A stretch of 64,000 nt of DNA, taken from JAYVYM01 sp046593925 (GTDB taxonomy: Bacteria > Actinomycetota > Actinomycetes > Mycobacteriales > SCTD01). The first letter of the stretch is position 1; every line of letters starts with the position of its first letter. The stretch is from positions 14,642 through 78,641 of the forward strand of contig JBKJQN010000061.1 in NCBI GenBank assembly GCA_046593925.1, written 5' to 3'. The notes under the pieces are model-generated. The model searched no databases. It was given only the letters and a program-made list of their open reading frames with translations, and was not told the origin of the DNA. Below, one piece after another: positions 1-8,734 of this stretch. Both the position numbers and the translations under genes were made by a program.

Positions 1-161
1 GGATCGCCGGGATGTTCCTGTCCGCGCAGACCTTGTACTACGCCGCGGCAAACGGCTCGCTGCACGCCGTGCCGTTCGCCCAGGGCTCGCCGACCACGGC
101 AGGCGACAGGGTCGCCAACTCGACCACGAACTGGCGGGCCCACGGGCTGTTCCTGGGCTAG
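1..161 (+). CDS. C-terminal end of a secreted propeller-type protein (partial)
   Basis: The window opens inside a reading frame that starts at base 3 and ends with TAG at 159-161, giving about 52 residues. The tail has the pattern LYYAAANGSLHAVPFAQG and ends WRAHGLFLG. This closely resembles the C-terminus of the secreted propeller-like protein at 37396-39378 (VYVTGADGALRSVLFARG, then WTGRGLFAAP). I infer that the two are paralogues sharing the last blade of a beta-propeller or delta-60-type repeat domain. No start or signal peptide can be seen because the gene runs off the left edge. Function unknown; probably an exported surface or extracellular protein. Confidence 0.55.
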   Translation, partial: IAGMFLSAQTLYYAAANGSLHAVPFAQGSPTTAGDRVANSTTNWRAHGLFLG

Positions 162-230
162 CGCAGCGGACAGGGCCGATCGAGCCGGGAACCCCCCGCT
201 AGCCTCCCGGGCCTACCTGGAGGAGGCGAC

Positions 231-1820
231 GTGCACGCCCTCGGACCTGTGCTGCTCGTCGTGCTCGGCATCTGCCTTGCCGGCTTGATCGGCCGGCGGA
301 CCGGTATCCCGTCCCCGGTTCTGCTCGTCGTCGGTGGCCTCGCGGTCGCAGCGCTGCCCGGCTCCGCCACCGTCGACCTGGACCCCGAGGTCGTGCTCGT
401 CCTGGTGCTGCCGCCGCTGCTGTACAGCGCTGCGCTGGATGCCAGCCTGCTCGACATCCGGCGCAACGCGCGGCCGGTCGGGCTGCTGTCGGTGGGGCTG
501 GTCGTGTTCACGGCCCTGACCGTCGGCACCGTCACGCACCTCGTCGTGCCCGGACTGCCCTGGGCCGCTGCCCTCGCCCTCGGCGCCATCGTCGCCCCGC
601 CGGACGCCGTGGCAGCGATCTCGATCGGCCGCCGGGTCGGGATGCCCGCCCGGCTGCAGACCCTCATCGAGGGCGAAGGGCTCCTCAACGACGCGACCGC
701 GCTCGTCCTGTACCAGGTCGCGGTCGCGGTTGCGGTCGGCGGGGACTTCTCCGCGCTCGATACCGCCGGGCTGCTCGTGCGGGCGTCCGTCGGCGGGCTG
801 GCCGTCGGCCTGGCGGTCGCGTGGATCGTCAAGCAGGTACGGCGGCGCCTGGACGAGCCGCTGGTGGAAAACGTCCTGTCGCTCGCCACGCCGTTCCTGG
901 CGTACCTGCCCGCCGAGCGGCTGCACGTCAGCGGCGTCCTCGCGGTCGTCGTCTGCGGGCTGGTGCTCGGGCACGCCAACCCGACCCTGCTGTCCTCGAC
1001 CTCCCGGCTGCAGACCCAGCCGGTCTGGCGGGTCGTCGTCTTCCTGCTGGAGGGCGGCGTCTTCCTGCTGATCGGCCTGCAGCTGCCCGGGATCCTGGAC
1101 GGGCTGGTCGCCTACGGCCTGGGCGAGCTGACGGCGTGGGGGCTCGCGGTCGTCCTGGCCGTGCTGGTGTCGCGTCCGCTGTGGGTCATACCGGCGACCT
1201 ACCTTCCCCGGCGGCTCAACCGGCGCCTGCGCGAACGCGACCCAGCTCCCCCCGGCTCCGTGGTTGCCGCACTGAGCTGGTCGGGGATGCGCGGTGTCGT
1301 GTCACTCGCCGCAGCCTTCGCGCTGCCGCTACGAACCACCGCCGGCACGCCGTTCCCGCAGCGCGACCTCCTGCTGTTCTTGGTGTTCCTGGTCATCCTG
1401 TCCACCCTGGTTCTGCAGGGGCTGACCTTTGGTCGGCTGCTGCGGGCGCTGGGGCTTCGCCCGGACCGCCAGGGCCTGCTGCTCGCCCAGGCGTCGGCCC
1501 AGCAGTCGGCGGTGCGGGCCGCGCTCGCCCGGCTCGACGAGGCGGTGGCGACCGACCCCGACGACGCCCCGATCGCCGAGCGGCTCCGCCGGGTCGCCGA
1601 AGCACGCGCGGACGCCCGCTGGGAACGGCTCGCCGAGGTCGGCGATGCAGGGGGGACGGAGACCCCGTCGGCGAGGTGGCGGCGGCTGCGCGGCGTGATG
1701 CTCGAAGCGGAGCGCGCTGAGCTCCTGCGGCTGCGCGACAGCGGCCGGCTGCCGGACGAGGCGATGCGCGAGATGCAGCGGGCGCTCGACCTGGAGGAGG
1801 CGGCGCTCGGCCTGCCGTGA
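231..1820 (+). CDS. CPA1-family Na+/H+ antiporter
   Basis: A 529-residue membrane protein with about 11-12 hydrophobic segments in the first 410 residues and a charged cytoplasmic tail of about 110 residues. It would exchange Na+ or K+ for H+ across the plasma membrane and help control pH and salt. The sequence shows the family's conserved acidic transport core (GAIVAPPDAVAAISIGRR, then IEGEGLLNDATALV), typical of NhaP/YjcE-like CPA1 exchangers. The GTG start at 231 follows a good Shine-Dalgarno (GGAGGAGG) by 5 bases; later in-frame starts would cut the first membrane helix. It is monocistronic, facing a convergent zinc-finger gene. The exact ion is not predictable. Confidence 0.9.
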   Translation: MHALGPVLLVVLGICLAGLIGRRTGIPSPVLLVVGGLAVAALPGSATVDLDPEVVLVLVLPPLLYSAALDASLLDIRRNARPVGLLSVGLVVFTALTVGTVTHLVVPGLPWAAALALGAIVAPPDAVAAISIGRRVGMPARLQTLIEGEGLLNDATALVLYQVAVAVAVGGDFSALDTAGLLVRASVGGLAVGLAVAWIVKQVRRRLDEPLVENVLSLATPFLAYLPAERLHVSGVLAVVVCGLVLGHANPTLLSSTSRLQTQPVWRVVVFLLEGGVFLLIGLQLPGILDGLVAYGLGELTAWGLAVVLAVLVSRPLWVIPATYLPRRLNRRLRERDPAPPGSVVAALSWSGMRGVVSLAAAFALPLRTTAGTPFPQRDLLLFLVFLVILSTLVLQGLTFGRLLRALGLRPDRQGLLLAQASAQQSAVRAALARLDEAVATDPDDAPIAERLRRVAEARADARWERLAEVGDAGGTETPSARWRRLRGVMLEAERAELLRLRDSGRLPDEAMREMQRALDLEEAALGLP

Positions 1821-1873
1821 CCGCGGCCATCGCCGGGCCGCACTGCGCAGGTCCTGCGACGCGCTTCGGGCCG

Positions 1874-2191
1874 TCAGCCGAGGAGTTCGTGCGGGTAGCA
1901 CCAGCGCCAGGCTTCGCCCGGCTCGAACGACCGCATGACCGGGTGGCCGCTCAGCCCAGCGTGCTGCCGGGCGTGCCGGTACTCCCCGGAGTCGCAGCAC
2001 CCGACGTGCCCGCAGGCCAGGCACATCCTCAGGTGCACCCAGCTGCTGCCCTGTGCAAGGCACTCGGCACACCCCGTCGGGGTGCCGGGCTCGGCGTCGG
2101 CCGGGGCGTCGCGCAACTCGGCACACAGTCCGTCGTCGGTCACCGCGGTCGGCCTGCTCGGCAGCAGGCGGCGAAGCGAACGCGGGCTCAC
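1874..2191 (-). CDS. UBP-type zinc finger domain protein
   Basis: A protein of about 105 residues, almost all one ZnF-UBP domain: CAEC, then CLACGHVGCC, then a string of His (RHARQHAGLSGHPVMRSF) and the terminal motif WRWCYPHELLG. The Cys/His pattern fits zinc binding. In eukaryotes this fold binds the ubiquitin C-terminus; actinobacterial stand-alone copies have no established role. I chose the GTG at 2191 because GGAGG lies seven bases upstream; a second candidate GTG at 2143 would give the compact family form starting VTDDG. The longer frame to 2239 adds a low-complexity Arg/Pro stretch without a ribosome site. Monocistronic and convergent with the antiporter gene. Confidence 0.8.
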   Translation of the reverse strand: MSPRSLRRLLPSRPTAVTDDGLCAELRDAPADAEPGTPTGCAECLAQGSSWVHLRMCLACGHVGCCDSGEYRHARQHAGLSGHPVMRSFEPGEAWRWCYPHELLG

Positions 2192-2283
2192 GGTGGTCCT
2201 CCGGGGTGGGTGCGGGACGATCGACCCAGTCTCGCGCACCTGGGCGCGGATCGGCCCGGCGACGGGTACCGGGAGGGGTTGTC

Positions 2284-2958
2284 ATGGGTCGGGTCGTGCT
2301 GGTCGTGCTGGACGTCAACGAGACGCTGTCGGACTTGGCGCCGCTGCGACAGCGATTCGTCGACGTCGGCGCCCCCGCCCACCTGCTGGACGTGTGGTTC
2401 GCCGGCACGCTGCGCGACGGGTTCGCCTTGGCCGTCACCGGGTCGGCGGCCAGCTTCCCCGACGTCGGGACCGGGGTCCTGAGGGCGCTGCTCACCCCGC
2501 TGGAGCTGACGATGGGCGTCGAGGAGGCGGCCCGACACGTCCTGGCCGGCTTCCCTGGCCTGCGCCTGCACCCCGATGTCGCGCCAGGTCTGCGCGCCCT
2601 GGCGGAGGCGGGCATCCGCCTGGTGACACTGACGAACGGCTCGGCCGCGGTCGCGGGGCGGCTGCTCGACGAGGGCGGCGTCGCCGACCTGGTCGAGGCG
2701 CGGCTGTCGGTGGACGACGCCGGCCGCTGGAAGCCGCATCCGCAGGCGTACGGCTGGGCGCTCGAGCGATGCCGGGTCGCGCCGGACCGGGCGGCGATGC
2801 TCGCTGTCCACCCGTGGGACCTCGAAGGCGCGAAGCAGGCCGGCCTGCTGACCGGCTGGGTCGACCGGGTCGGTGTGCCGTGGCCGAGCGTGTTCGTGCC
2901 GCCGGACGCGCGCGGCCGCGACCTGCCGGAGCTGGCTGTCAGCCTGACCGGGCTTTGA
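2284..2958 (+). CDS. HAD-superfamily hydrolase, haloacid dehalogenase type II-like
   Basis: A 224-residue HAD protein. The N-terminal motif LDVNETLSDL carries the nucleophilic Asp and matches the type II (S)-2-haloacid dehalogenase signature DVNETL rather than the DxDGTL of phosphatases. Motif II is seen in LTNGSA, the conserved Lys in RWKPHPQAY, and the acidic motif near HPWDLEGAKQAG. The family either displaces halide from 2-haloacids or acts as small-molecule phosphatase; substrate here is unknown. ATG at 2284 is chosen because the protein then begins directly before strand 1 (MGRVVLVVLDVNETL) and follows GGGAGGGG. It is 16 bases ahead of the next gene on the same strand, so the two may be co-transcribed. 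Confidence 0.85.
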   Translation: MGRVVLVVLDVNETLSDLAPLRQRFVDVGAPAHLLDVWFAGTLRDGFALAVTGSAASFPDVGTGVLRALLTPLELTMGVEEAARHVLAGFPGLRLHPDVAPGLRALAEAGIRLVTLTNGSAAVAGRLLDEGGVADLVEARLSVDDAGRWKPHPQAYGWALERCRVAPDRAAMLAVHPWDLEGAKQAGLLTGWVDRVGVPWPSVFVPPDARGRDLPELAVSLTGL

Positions 2959-2974
2959 CACCTATCCTCGACTG

Positions 2975-3796
2975 ATGTCTACCGAGATCTCCGCGGCGGC
3001 CGAGCTCGTCGCCGAGCTGCTGCCGGATGCCGTCACGCAGTCGTCGTTCGACCCGGTACCGGCGCCGGCCCACCACGAGCCCGCCTGGTGGGGCCGGCCG
3101 CTCGCCGAGGTGCGCTGGCAGGCCGAGCTCGCCCGGCTGCTGATCGACCCGGTCTACACCGGCAAGGGCGTCCCGCACGGCGACGGCGGTCCGGTGCTGC
3201 TGATCCCGGGGTTCCTGGCCGGAGACTCCTCGCTTTCGGTGATGTCCCGGTTCCTGCGCCGGATCGGGCACGACGCCCACGGTGCCGGCATCGTGGCGAA
3301 CGTCGACTGCTCCGACCGGGCCGTCGACCGGCTCGAGCGGGTCCTGCTGCGCCTGCACGTGCGGACCGGCCGACCGGTGGCGATCGTCGGCCACAGCCGG
3401 GGCGGCCACTTCGCCAAGGCGCTCGCCGCGCGGCACCCGGATGGCGTCCGCGCGGTGGTGTCCCTCGGCGCCGGGCTCGACGAGCCGTTCGACATCTCGC
3501 TGCCCACCAAGGCCGCCGTCGCCGCGGTCCGCAGCGTGCTGCGCCGGGTCGACCCCAGCACCGCCGACCGCGGCTGCCTGACGACGACCTGCGACTGCCC
3601 GTTCGTGCGCGACTACACGGCGCCCTGGCCGGCGACCGTGCCGATGACGTCCGTGTGGTCCAAGGGTGACGGCGTGGTCCGCTGGCGATCCTGCGTGGTG
3701 CCCTACGCCCGCTCGGTGCAGGTGCGGGGCAGCCACGTCGGGCTGGCGTTCAACCGGCACGCCTACCGCGCGGTCGCCGAGGCCCTGGCCCCCTAG
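2975..3796 (+). CDS. alpha/beta-hydrolase, triacylglycerol lipase-like
   Basis: A 273-residue alpha/beta-hydrolase. After an N-terminal segment of about 70 residues comes the oxyanion strand VLLIPGFLAGD, then the nucleophile elbow GHSRGG, an Asp in SKGDGVV and a His in GSHVGLAFN, giving a full Ser-Asp-His triad. The order and the IPGF motif resemble EstA/LipA-type bacterial lipases. No signal peptide is evident, so it is probably cytoplasmic. A Cys-rich patch CLTTTCDCPF sits before the catalytic Asp and may be structural. It follows the HAD gene by 16 bases. A carboxylic ester is the likely substrate class; nothing finer can be read from the sequence. Confidence 0.8.
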   Translation: MSTEISAAAELVAELLPDAVTQSSFDPVPAPAHHEPAWWGRPLAEVRWQAELARLLIDPVYTGKGVPHGDGGPVLLIPGFLAGDSSLSVMSRFLRRIGHDAHGAGIVANVDCSDRAVDRLERVLLRLHVRTGRPVAIVGHSRGGHFAKALAARHPDGVRAVVSLGAGLDEPFDISLPTKAAVAAVRSVLRRVDPSTADRGCLTTTCDCPFVRDYTAPWPATVPMTSVWSKGDGVVRWRSCVVPYARSVQVRGSHVGLAFNRHAYRAVAEALAP

Positions 3797-3799
3797 CCG

Positions 3800-4723
3800 C
3801 TACCAGCGCCCGGTGATCACCTCGAGGGCGCTTCGCCCGGTGCGCAGTGCGCTGGCGGGCAGCCCCCGGTGCAGCGGCTCGACCCGTGCGGCGAGCCGCG
3901 ACGGGGCGGTCCCGGGCAGGATCGGGCCGACCCGGTCGAGCCAGCCGGTGAACAGGTCGTACGCCACCTGCGGCGCCTCCAGCAGGTAGGCGTGGCCCGC
4001 CCCCGGCACGACGGCCAGCTCCGCGCCCGGGATGCGGCCGGCCAGTCGGCGCGCGGAGGCCAGCGGGGTCAGGCCGTCTTCGCCGCCGTGCATGACCAGT
4101 GTGGGCCGGGACAGGCCGGGCAGCCGTGACCAGGTGTCGTGGTAGACGCTGGCCCACCAGTGCGCGGCCACTCCCGCCGGCCGGGCGCGGTGCCGCGCGA
4201 AGTACGGCAGCAGCGCCCGCACCCGCTCCGGCTGGCGGTCCCGGAAGCCCGGCGAGAACAACGCAGCGGCCAGCGCCCGGCCACGGGCCCCCTCGAGCGG
4301 GCCTGGCAGGTGGCCGGCCAGCGCGGCGAGCTCGCGCAGCGGCAGGACGGCGTGCGGGCCGCCGGACGAGGTGCCTCCCAGGACGAGCCCGCGGACCCGG
4401 TCGGGAAAGCGCAGGGCCACCTCCTGGGCGACCATCCCACCCATCGACAGTCCGTAGACGTGGGCGCTGTCGATGCCCAGCGCGTCCATCAGCTCGACGG
4501 CGTCGGCGGCCAGCTGCCCCATCGACAGACCGGGCCGCGCACCCGAGCTGCGGCCCGCGCCGCGGTTGTCGTACGTCGTGACGGCGAAGCGCCGGGCGTA
4601 CAGCGGGAGCACCGGTTCGAAGACCGCGGCGCTGATCGCGAAGCCGGTGATCAGCAGCAGTGGCTCGCCGGAGCCGACCTGCTCGACGTGCAGCCGGCCG
4701 CGGCGGACAGGGACGAGCGGCAC
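3800..4723 (-). CDS. alpha/beta-hydrolase (possible 3-oxoadipate enol-lactonase or PHA-related esterase family)
   Basis: A 307-residue alpha/beta-hydrolase with the oxyanion loop LLLITGFAISAAVF, strand YDNRGAGRS, nucleophile elbow GLSMGG (Ser 93), catalytic Asp in HGGEDGLTP and His in GAGHAYLLEAP. This arrangement is shared by enol-lactonases, haloperoxidases and medium-chain PHA depolymerases. It starts 10 bases after the end of the PHA synthase gene on the same strand, so the two are very likely one transcript; a role in releasing or trimming acyl chains for the polymer is a reasonable inference, not shown. It is convergent with the lipase-like gene at 2975-3796. Confidence 0.8.
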   Translation of the reverse strand: MPLVPVRRGRLHVEQVGSGEPLLLITGFAISAAVFEPVLPLYARRFAVTTYDNRGAGRSSGARPGLSMGQLAADAVELMDALGIDSAHVYGLSMGGMVAQEVALRFPDRVRGLVLGGTSSGGPHAVLPLRELAALAGHLPGPLEGARGRALAAALFSPGFRDRQPERVRALLPYFARHRARPAGVAAHWWASVYHDTWSRLPGLSRPTLVMHGGEDGLTPLASARRLAGRIPGAELAVVPGAGHAYLLEAPQVAYDLFTGWLDRVGPILPGTAPSRLAARVEPLHRGLPASALRTGRSALEVITGRW

Positions 4724-4733
4724 GCCGGCCCTG

Positions 4734-6431
4734 TCAGGTAACGAAGACGTAGGTACCGGGGGCCGCGCCGAGCGGCGGGTGCTGCGCGCTGCCGAGCTGG
4801 GCGGGCGGGTCGCCGAGCGCGCCCGCGCGGGCGGTGGCCCAGGCTGTCCAGTCGGGCCACCAGGAGCCCCGGTGCGTGGTGGCGGAAGCGAGCCACTGGT
4901 CCGGGTCGGCCGGCAGCTCGTCGGCGACCTGGAAGGTGGCCTTCGGGTTGCCGGGCGGGTTCACCAGGGCAGCGATGTGACCGCTGCTGGACAGTACGAA
5001 GCGCGGCCGGGAGCCGAACAGCCGGCCGCTGCGGTAGACGTTCTCCCACGGGCAGATGTGGTCGGCGATGCCTGCGAGGTTGTAGGTGTCGACCTCCACC
5101 TTGGACAGGTCGACGGGGCTGCCGAGCACCACCGCCCGGCCGGGGTGCACCAGCGAGTTGGTCGTGGCCAGCTGCAGGAAGTCACCGTGCAGCCTGGCCG
5201 GCATGCGGGTGGTGTCGGCGTTCCAGAACAGCACGTCGAACGCGGGCGGCTTCTTGGCCAGCAGGTAGTTGTTGACCCAGTAGTTCCACACCAGGTCGTC
5301 GGGGCGCAGCCAGGCGAAGACCCCGGCCAGTGACCGGCCGTCGAGGTATCCGCGGCTGCGGGACTGCGCGGCGGCGGCCGCGGCGGTGGGGGCGTCGACC
5401 AGCGAGCCGATTGTGCCGGCGTGCTGCTGGTCCAGCACGGTGACGCCGAGGGTGAGCCCGGCGACGCGGTCCTGCCGGCCCGTGGCCACCAGGTGCGAGA
5501 CGGCTGTGCTCGTGACGATCCCGCCGGCGCACAGCGCGAACAGCAGCGCCTGGTCCGCGCCGGTGATGTCCTCCAGGGCGTCCATCGCCGCGATCACCGA
5601 GCCGGCGTAGTCGTCGAGCCCGAGGTCGCGGTCGTCCGAGCTGGGGTTGACCCACGAGATCGCGAAGACCTGCAGGCCCGCGTCGAGGAAGTGCTCGATC
5701 ATGCTTCGGCCGGGCGCAAGGTCGGCGATGTAGTACTTGTTGATCATTGGCGGGACGACGAGCAGCGGCACGTGGTGGACCTGCGGCGTACGCGGCGTGT
5801 AGTGCAGCAGCTCGAAGACCCGGGTGCGCAGCACCACCTGGCCCTCGGTGACGGCGATGTCGCCGCCCACCCTGAAGGCGTCCCGGTCGACCATCTGCGG
5901 GATCCGCGGCTTGGTGGCCATGTCCCTGACGAACTGCCGCCCGCCACGCAGGTAGTTCTGGCCACCGGTGTCCAGGCCGGCCTTGAGCGCGGCCGGGTTG
6001 AGGAGCGGGTTGTTGCTCGGCGCCAGCGCCGCCACCAGGTTCTCGACCACGAAGCGCATCCGCCGGTCGTCGCGCCAGTCCAGGTTGGCGTCGTCGAGCA
6101 GCTGCTCGACGGTGAGCCCGGCGGCGAGGTAGGCCTGTACGACCCTCCGCAGCACCGGATTTCCGGTCCAGGCCGGCTCGACGAAGCGCCGGTCCTTCTT
6201 GGCCGGCGCGAGTTCGGACCGTCCGGCGACGATTCGCGCGAGCTCCCGGGTCAGGCCGGCCGAGCGTCGGGTCACCGTCAGCGGGCGGGCGGCCAGCTTG
6301 GCGGCCATCACCAGTCCGGCCCGGCCGGGCAGGAACTGCCGTACCGAGGACCCCACGGAGTCCGACAGCAGCGCGTCCAGGCTGCCTGTGCCGACGGCAC
6401 CGGCCGGCTCTGGCGCCGGCTCGGCCGTCAT
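4734..6431 (-). CDS. phaC: Poly(3-hydroxyalkanoate) synthase, class I-like
   Basis: A 565-residue PHA synthase that polymerises (R)-3-hydroxyacyl-CoA into storage polyester on granule surfaces. The N-terminal PhaC_N domain (about 70-230, with NPLLNPAALKAGLDTGG) is followed by the alpha/beta-hydrolase core. The lipase-like box reads ALCAGG with catalytic Cys 301; Asp 457 (IADHICPW) and His 485 (SSSGHIAAL) complete the triad. Length is close to class I enzymes, with no PhaE or PhaR partner visible nearby. No thiolase or reductase genes lie alongside, so precursors must come from elsewhere, for example from the acyl-CoA routes in this window. The ATG at 6431 leaves 128 bases to the divergent NDH-2 gene. 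Confidence 0.92.
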   Translation of the reverse strand: MTAEPAPEPAGAVGTGSLDALLSDSVGSSVRQFLPGRAGLVMAAKLAARPLTVTRRSAGLTRELARIVAGRSELAPAKKDRRFVEPAWTGNPVLRRVVQAYLAAGLTVEQLLDDANLDWRDDRRMRFVVENLVAALAPSNNPLLNPAALKAGLDTGGQNYLRGGRQFVRDMATKPRIPQMVDRDAFRVGGDIAVTEGQVVLRTRVFELLHYTPRTPQVHHVPLLVVPPMINKYYIADLAPGRSMIEHFLDAGLQVFAISWVNPSSDDRDLGLDDYAGSVIAAMDALEDITGADQALLFALCAGGIVTSTAVSHLVATGRQDRVAGLTLGVTVLDQQHAGTIGSLVDAPTAAAAAAQSRSRGYLDGRSLAGVFAWLRPDDLVWNYWVNNYLLAKKPPAFDVLFWNADTTRMPARLHGDFLQLATTNSLVHPGRAVVLGSPVDLSKVEVDTYNLAGIADHICPWENVYRSGRLFGSRPRFVLSSSGHIAALVNPPGNPKATFQVADELPADPDQWLASATTHRGSWWPDWTAWATARAGALGDPPAQLGSAQHPPLGAAPGTYVFVT

Positions 6432-6559
6432 CGGGTGCCCTCCCTGGCGGTCTGGATACCTCTGTCGTTCACGTGGACCACCTCCGTCGCGGGCCGGCTA
6501 TGACCCGGCGCACAGCCTAGGCTGAGGGTGCCTCGAATGCGGGGCCCGGGAGGACGCAC

Positions 6560-7957
6560 ATGAGCACCAGCAGGCATCGCGACGGCATCAGCAGGCACCG
6601 CGTCGTCGTGATCGGCTCCGGTTTCGGAGCTCTGTTCGCCACGAAGCGGCTGCGTCGGGCCGACGTCGACGTGACGGTGGTCGCCCGTACTACGCACCAC
6701 CTGTTCCAGCCGCTGCTCTATCAGGTAGCGACCGGGATCCTCTCCGAGGGCGAGATCGCGCCGGCTACCCGCGAGGTGCTGCGCCGGCAGCGCAACGCCA
6801 CGGTGCTGCTCGGCGAGGTCACCCATATCGACCTGGCGGCCCGCACCGTCACCTCGGTGAGCGTGCTCGGCGACACCGTCACGCCGTACGACAGCCTGAT
6901 CGTCGCGGCGGGCTCCACCCAGTCCTACTTCGGCAACGACCGGTTCGCCGAGCACGCCCCCAGTCTGAAGAGCATCGACGACGCGCTGGAGCTGCGCGGG
7001 CGCATCTTCGGCGCCTTCGAGCTGGCCGAGCTGTCGGACGACCCCGCCCTGATCGACCGCCTGCTGACCTTCGCGGTGATCGGCGCAGGCCCGACCGGGG
7101 TCGAGATGGCCGGCCAGATCGCCGAGCTGGCGCGGCGCGCACTGCCCGGCGACTTCCGCAGCATCGACCCGCGTACGGCGCGCATCGTGCTGGTCGACGG
7201 CGCCGACGCCGTGCTCGGGTCGTTCGGCGGCAAGCTCTCCGCCAAGGCCGAGGCGCACCTGAAGGCGCTGGGCATCGAGGTGCAGCTCGGCGCGATGGTC
7301 GTCGACGTCGATGCGACCGGCCTGGTGGTAGAGGAGCGCGGCGGCAGGCGCCGACGGATCGAGGCGGTGACGAAGGTCTGGGCGGCCGGCGTCGCCGCGA
7401 GCCCGCTCGGTGCGCAGCTCGCCGAGAAGTCCGGGGCACGCACGGACCGGGCGGGCCGGGTCGAGGTGCTGTCGGACCTCACGCTGCCCGGCCACCCGGA
7501 CGTCTTCGTGATCGGCGACATGGCCCTGCTGGAGCTGCCCGGGGTCGCGCAGGTGGCGATCCAGAGCGGCCGGCACGCGGCGGACACGATCATCGGACGG
7601 CAGAAGGGCGATGGACCGCAGGCGGCCTTCCGCTATCACGACAAGGGGAACATGGCGACGATCTCGCGGTTCCAGGCCGTCGCCGCCATCGGCGAACACA
7701 TCCGGCTGGCCGGGTTCATCGCCTGGCTGATGTGGCTCGCGGTGCACCTGGTGTACATCATCGGCTTCAAGAACCGGCTGACCACGCTGCTGCACTGGAC
7801 GGTCAGCTTCCTGGGGCGGGGCCGCGCCGAGCGCACCGCGACGCAGCAGCAGGTCGCTGCCCGGATCGCCCTGGTACGTCTCGGGCGGCCCGGTCCACTC
7901 GGAGCCGACCAGGTCATCCGCGAGTCCGCCGAGCGCTCGGTGGCCCGCGGGGCCTAG
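6560..7957 (+). CDS. ndh: Type II NADH dehydrogenase (NDH-2)
   Basis: A 465-residue single-subunit NADH:quinone oxidoreductase that passes electrons from NADH to menaquinone without pumping protons. The FAD-binding dinucleotide fold is at residues 14-40 (VVVIGSGFGALFATKRL), followed by the family motif HHLFQPLLYQVATG. The NADH-binding fold is VIGAGPTGVEMAGQ near 172-190, and the second FAD motif VFVIGDMA near 315. A C-terminal amphipathic or hydrophobic segment (FIAWLMWLAVHLVYIIG) anchors it to the membrane. ATG at 6560 is the first in frame after a GGGAGGACGC ribosome site. It is divergent from phaC, which leaves a shared regulatory region of 128 bases. Confidence 0.93.
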   Translation: MSTSRHRDGISRHRVVVIGSGFGALFATKRLRRADVDVTVVARTTHHLFQPLLYQVATGILSEGEIAPATREVLRRQRNATVLLGEVTHIDLAARTVTSVSVLGDTVTPYDSLIVAAGSTQSYFGNDRFAEHAPSLKSIDDALELRGRIFGAFELAELSDDPALIDRLLTFAVIGAGPTGVEMAGQIAELARRALPGDFRSIDPRTARIVLVDGADAVLGSFGGKLSAKAEAHLKALGIEVQLGAMVVDVDATGLVVEERGGRRRRIEAVTKVWAAGVAASPLGAQLAEKSGARTDRAGRVEVLSDLTLPGHPDVFVIGDMALLELPGVAQVAIQSGRHAADTIIGRQKGDGPQAAFRYHDKGNMATISRFQAVAAIGEHIRLAGFIAWLMWLAVHLVYIIGFKNRLTTLLHWTVSFLGRGRAERTATQQQVAARIALVRLGRPGPLGADQVIRESAERSVARGA

Positions 7958-7987
7958 TGACCTGCGGGCAGTAGTCGCGTGGTCGCG

Positions 7988-8734
7988 TCAGGTGAGGGCC
8001 GCCCAGCCGGGGCTCACGACCTGCCGACCGTCGTCGGTCACCAGCAGCCACTCGTAGCCGGGGTGCTCCACGAGCAGATCCGGCGCGCCGACGGCCCCCG
8101 CAGCCAGCGCGGCCGTCGCAAGCACGTCGGCCCGCAGCAGGGACGGCCCGACGACGGTCGCACCGGCCAGGCCGCCGGCCGGCCGGCCGGTCCGCGGGTC
8201 GAGGACGTGGCCGCCACGTTCGGCGGTCCCCGAGGTGGCGACACCGCCCGTCTCGAGTCGGACGGCCGCCAGCAGGCTGCCGGGGTGCAGCGGGTCGGCG
8301 ACCCCGACCCGCCAGGGCCGCCCCGGCTCGGGGCCGAGCCCAACCGCGACGTCACCGCCGCCGTTGACGCTGTGCCGCGAGCTGCCCGCCGCGACCAGCA
8401 GGGCGGCGGCGCGCTCCACCGCCCAGCCCTTGACCACCCCGGACGGGTCGAACCGGCCGTCGGCGGCAGCGTCGAACCAACCGCCGGTGAGCTCGCGGGC
8501 CTGGTCGCACAGCTCGGCTGCCGTACGCACCTCGGGGTCGGCGTGCGCGAGCTCCAGCTCACCGCGGCGCAGTCGGCTCACCTCGCTGTCCGGCCGGTAG
8601 GTGCTGCACAGCTCGTCGAGCCGGTGCAGCATCGCCACGACCGCCTCGACCGTGCCGGTCGGCACCGGATCCCGCAGGTCCAGGCTGAAAACGGTGCCCA
8701 TCACGTGCTCGACGTGCACCGCGCCGGCCGTCAC
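7988..8734 (-). CDS. apbE: FAD:protein FMN transferase (ApbE)
   Basis: A 248-residue ApbE-family enzyme that attaches FMN from FAD to Thr or Ser of target flavoproteins and needs Mg2+. Visible motifs are HVMGTVFSLDL at the start, DPSGVVKGWAVERA, the glycine-rich NGGGDVAVGLG, and the metal/FAD region TSGTAERGGHVLDPRTG. No lipoprotein signal is seen, unlike many Gram-negative ApbE proteins. The GTG at 8734 overlaps the stop of the upstream reductase-like gene by four bases (GTGA), which fits the usual actinobacterial pair of a ferric-reductase-like flavocytochrome and ApbE. Because that upstream partner is now broken, this copy may be losing its function. No FMN-binding-domain partner is seen nearby. 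Confidence 0.88.
   Translation of the reverse strand: MTAGAVHVEHVMGTVFSLDLRDPVPTGTVEAVVAMLHRLDELCSTYRPDSEVSRLRRGELELAHADPEVRTAAELCDQARELTGGWFDAAADGRFDPSGVVKGWAVERAAALLVAAGSSRHSVNGGGDVAVGLGPEPGRPWRVGVADPLHPGSLLAAVRLETGGVATSGTAERGGHVLDPRTGRPAGGLAGATVVGPSLLRADVLATAALAAGAVGAPDLLVEHPGYEWLLVTDDGRQVVSPGWAALT

Noticed and set aside
185..210. CCGGGA/TCCCGG hairpin between the first partial gene and the antiporter
   Set aside because: Only six base pairs with a 14-base loop; too weak to separate from background in such GC-rich sequence.
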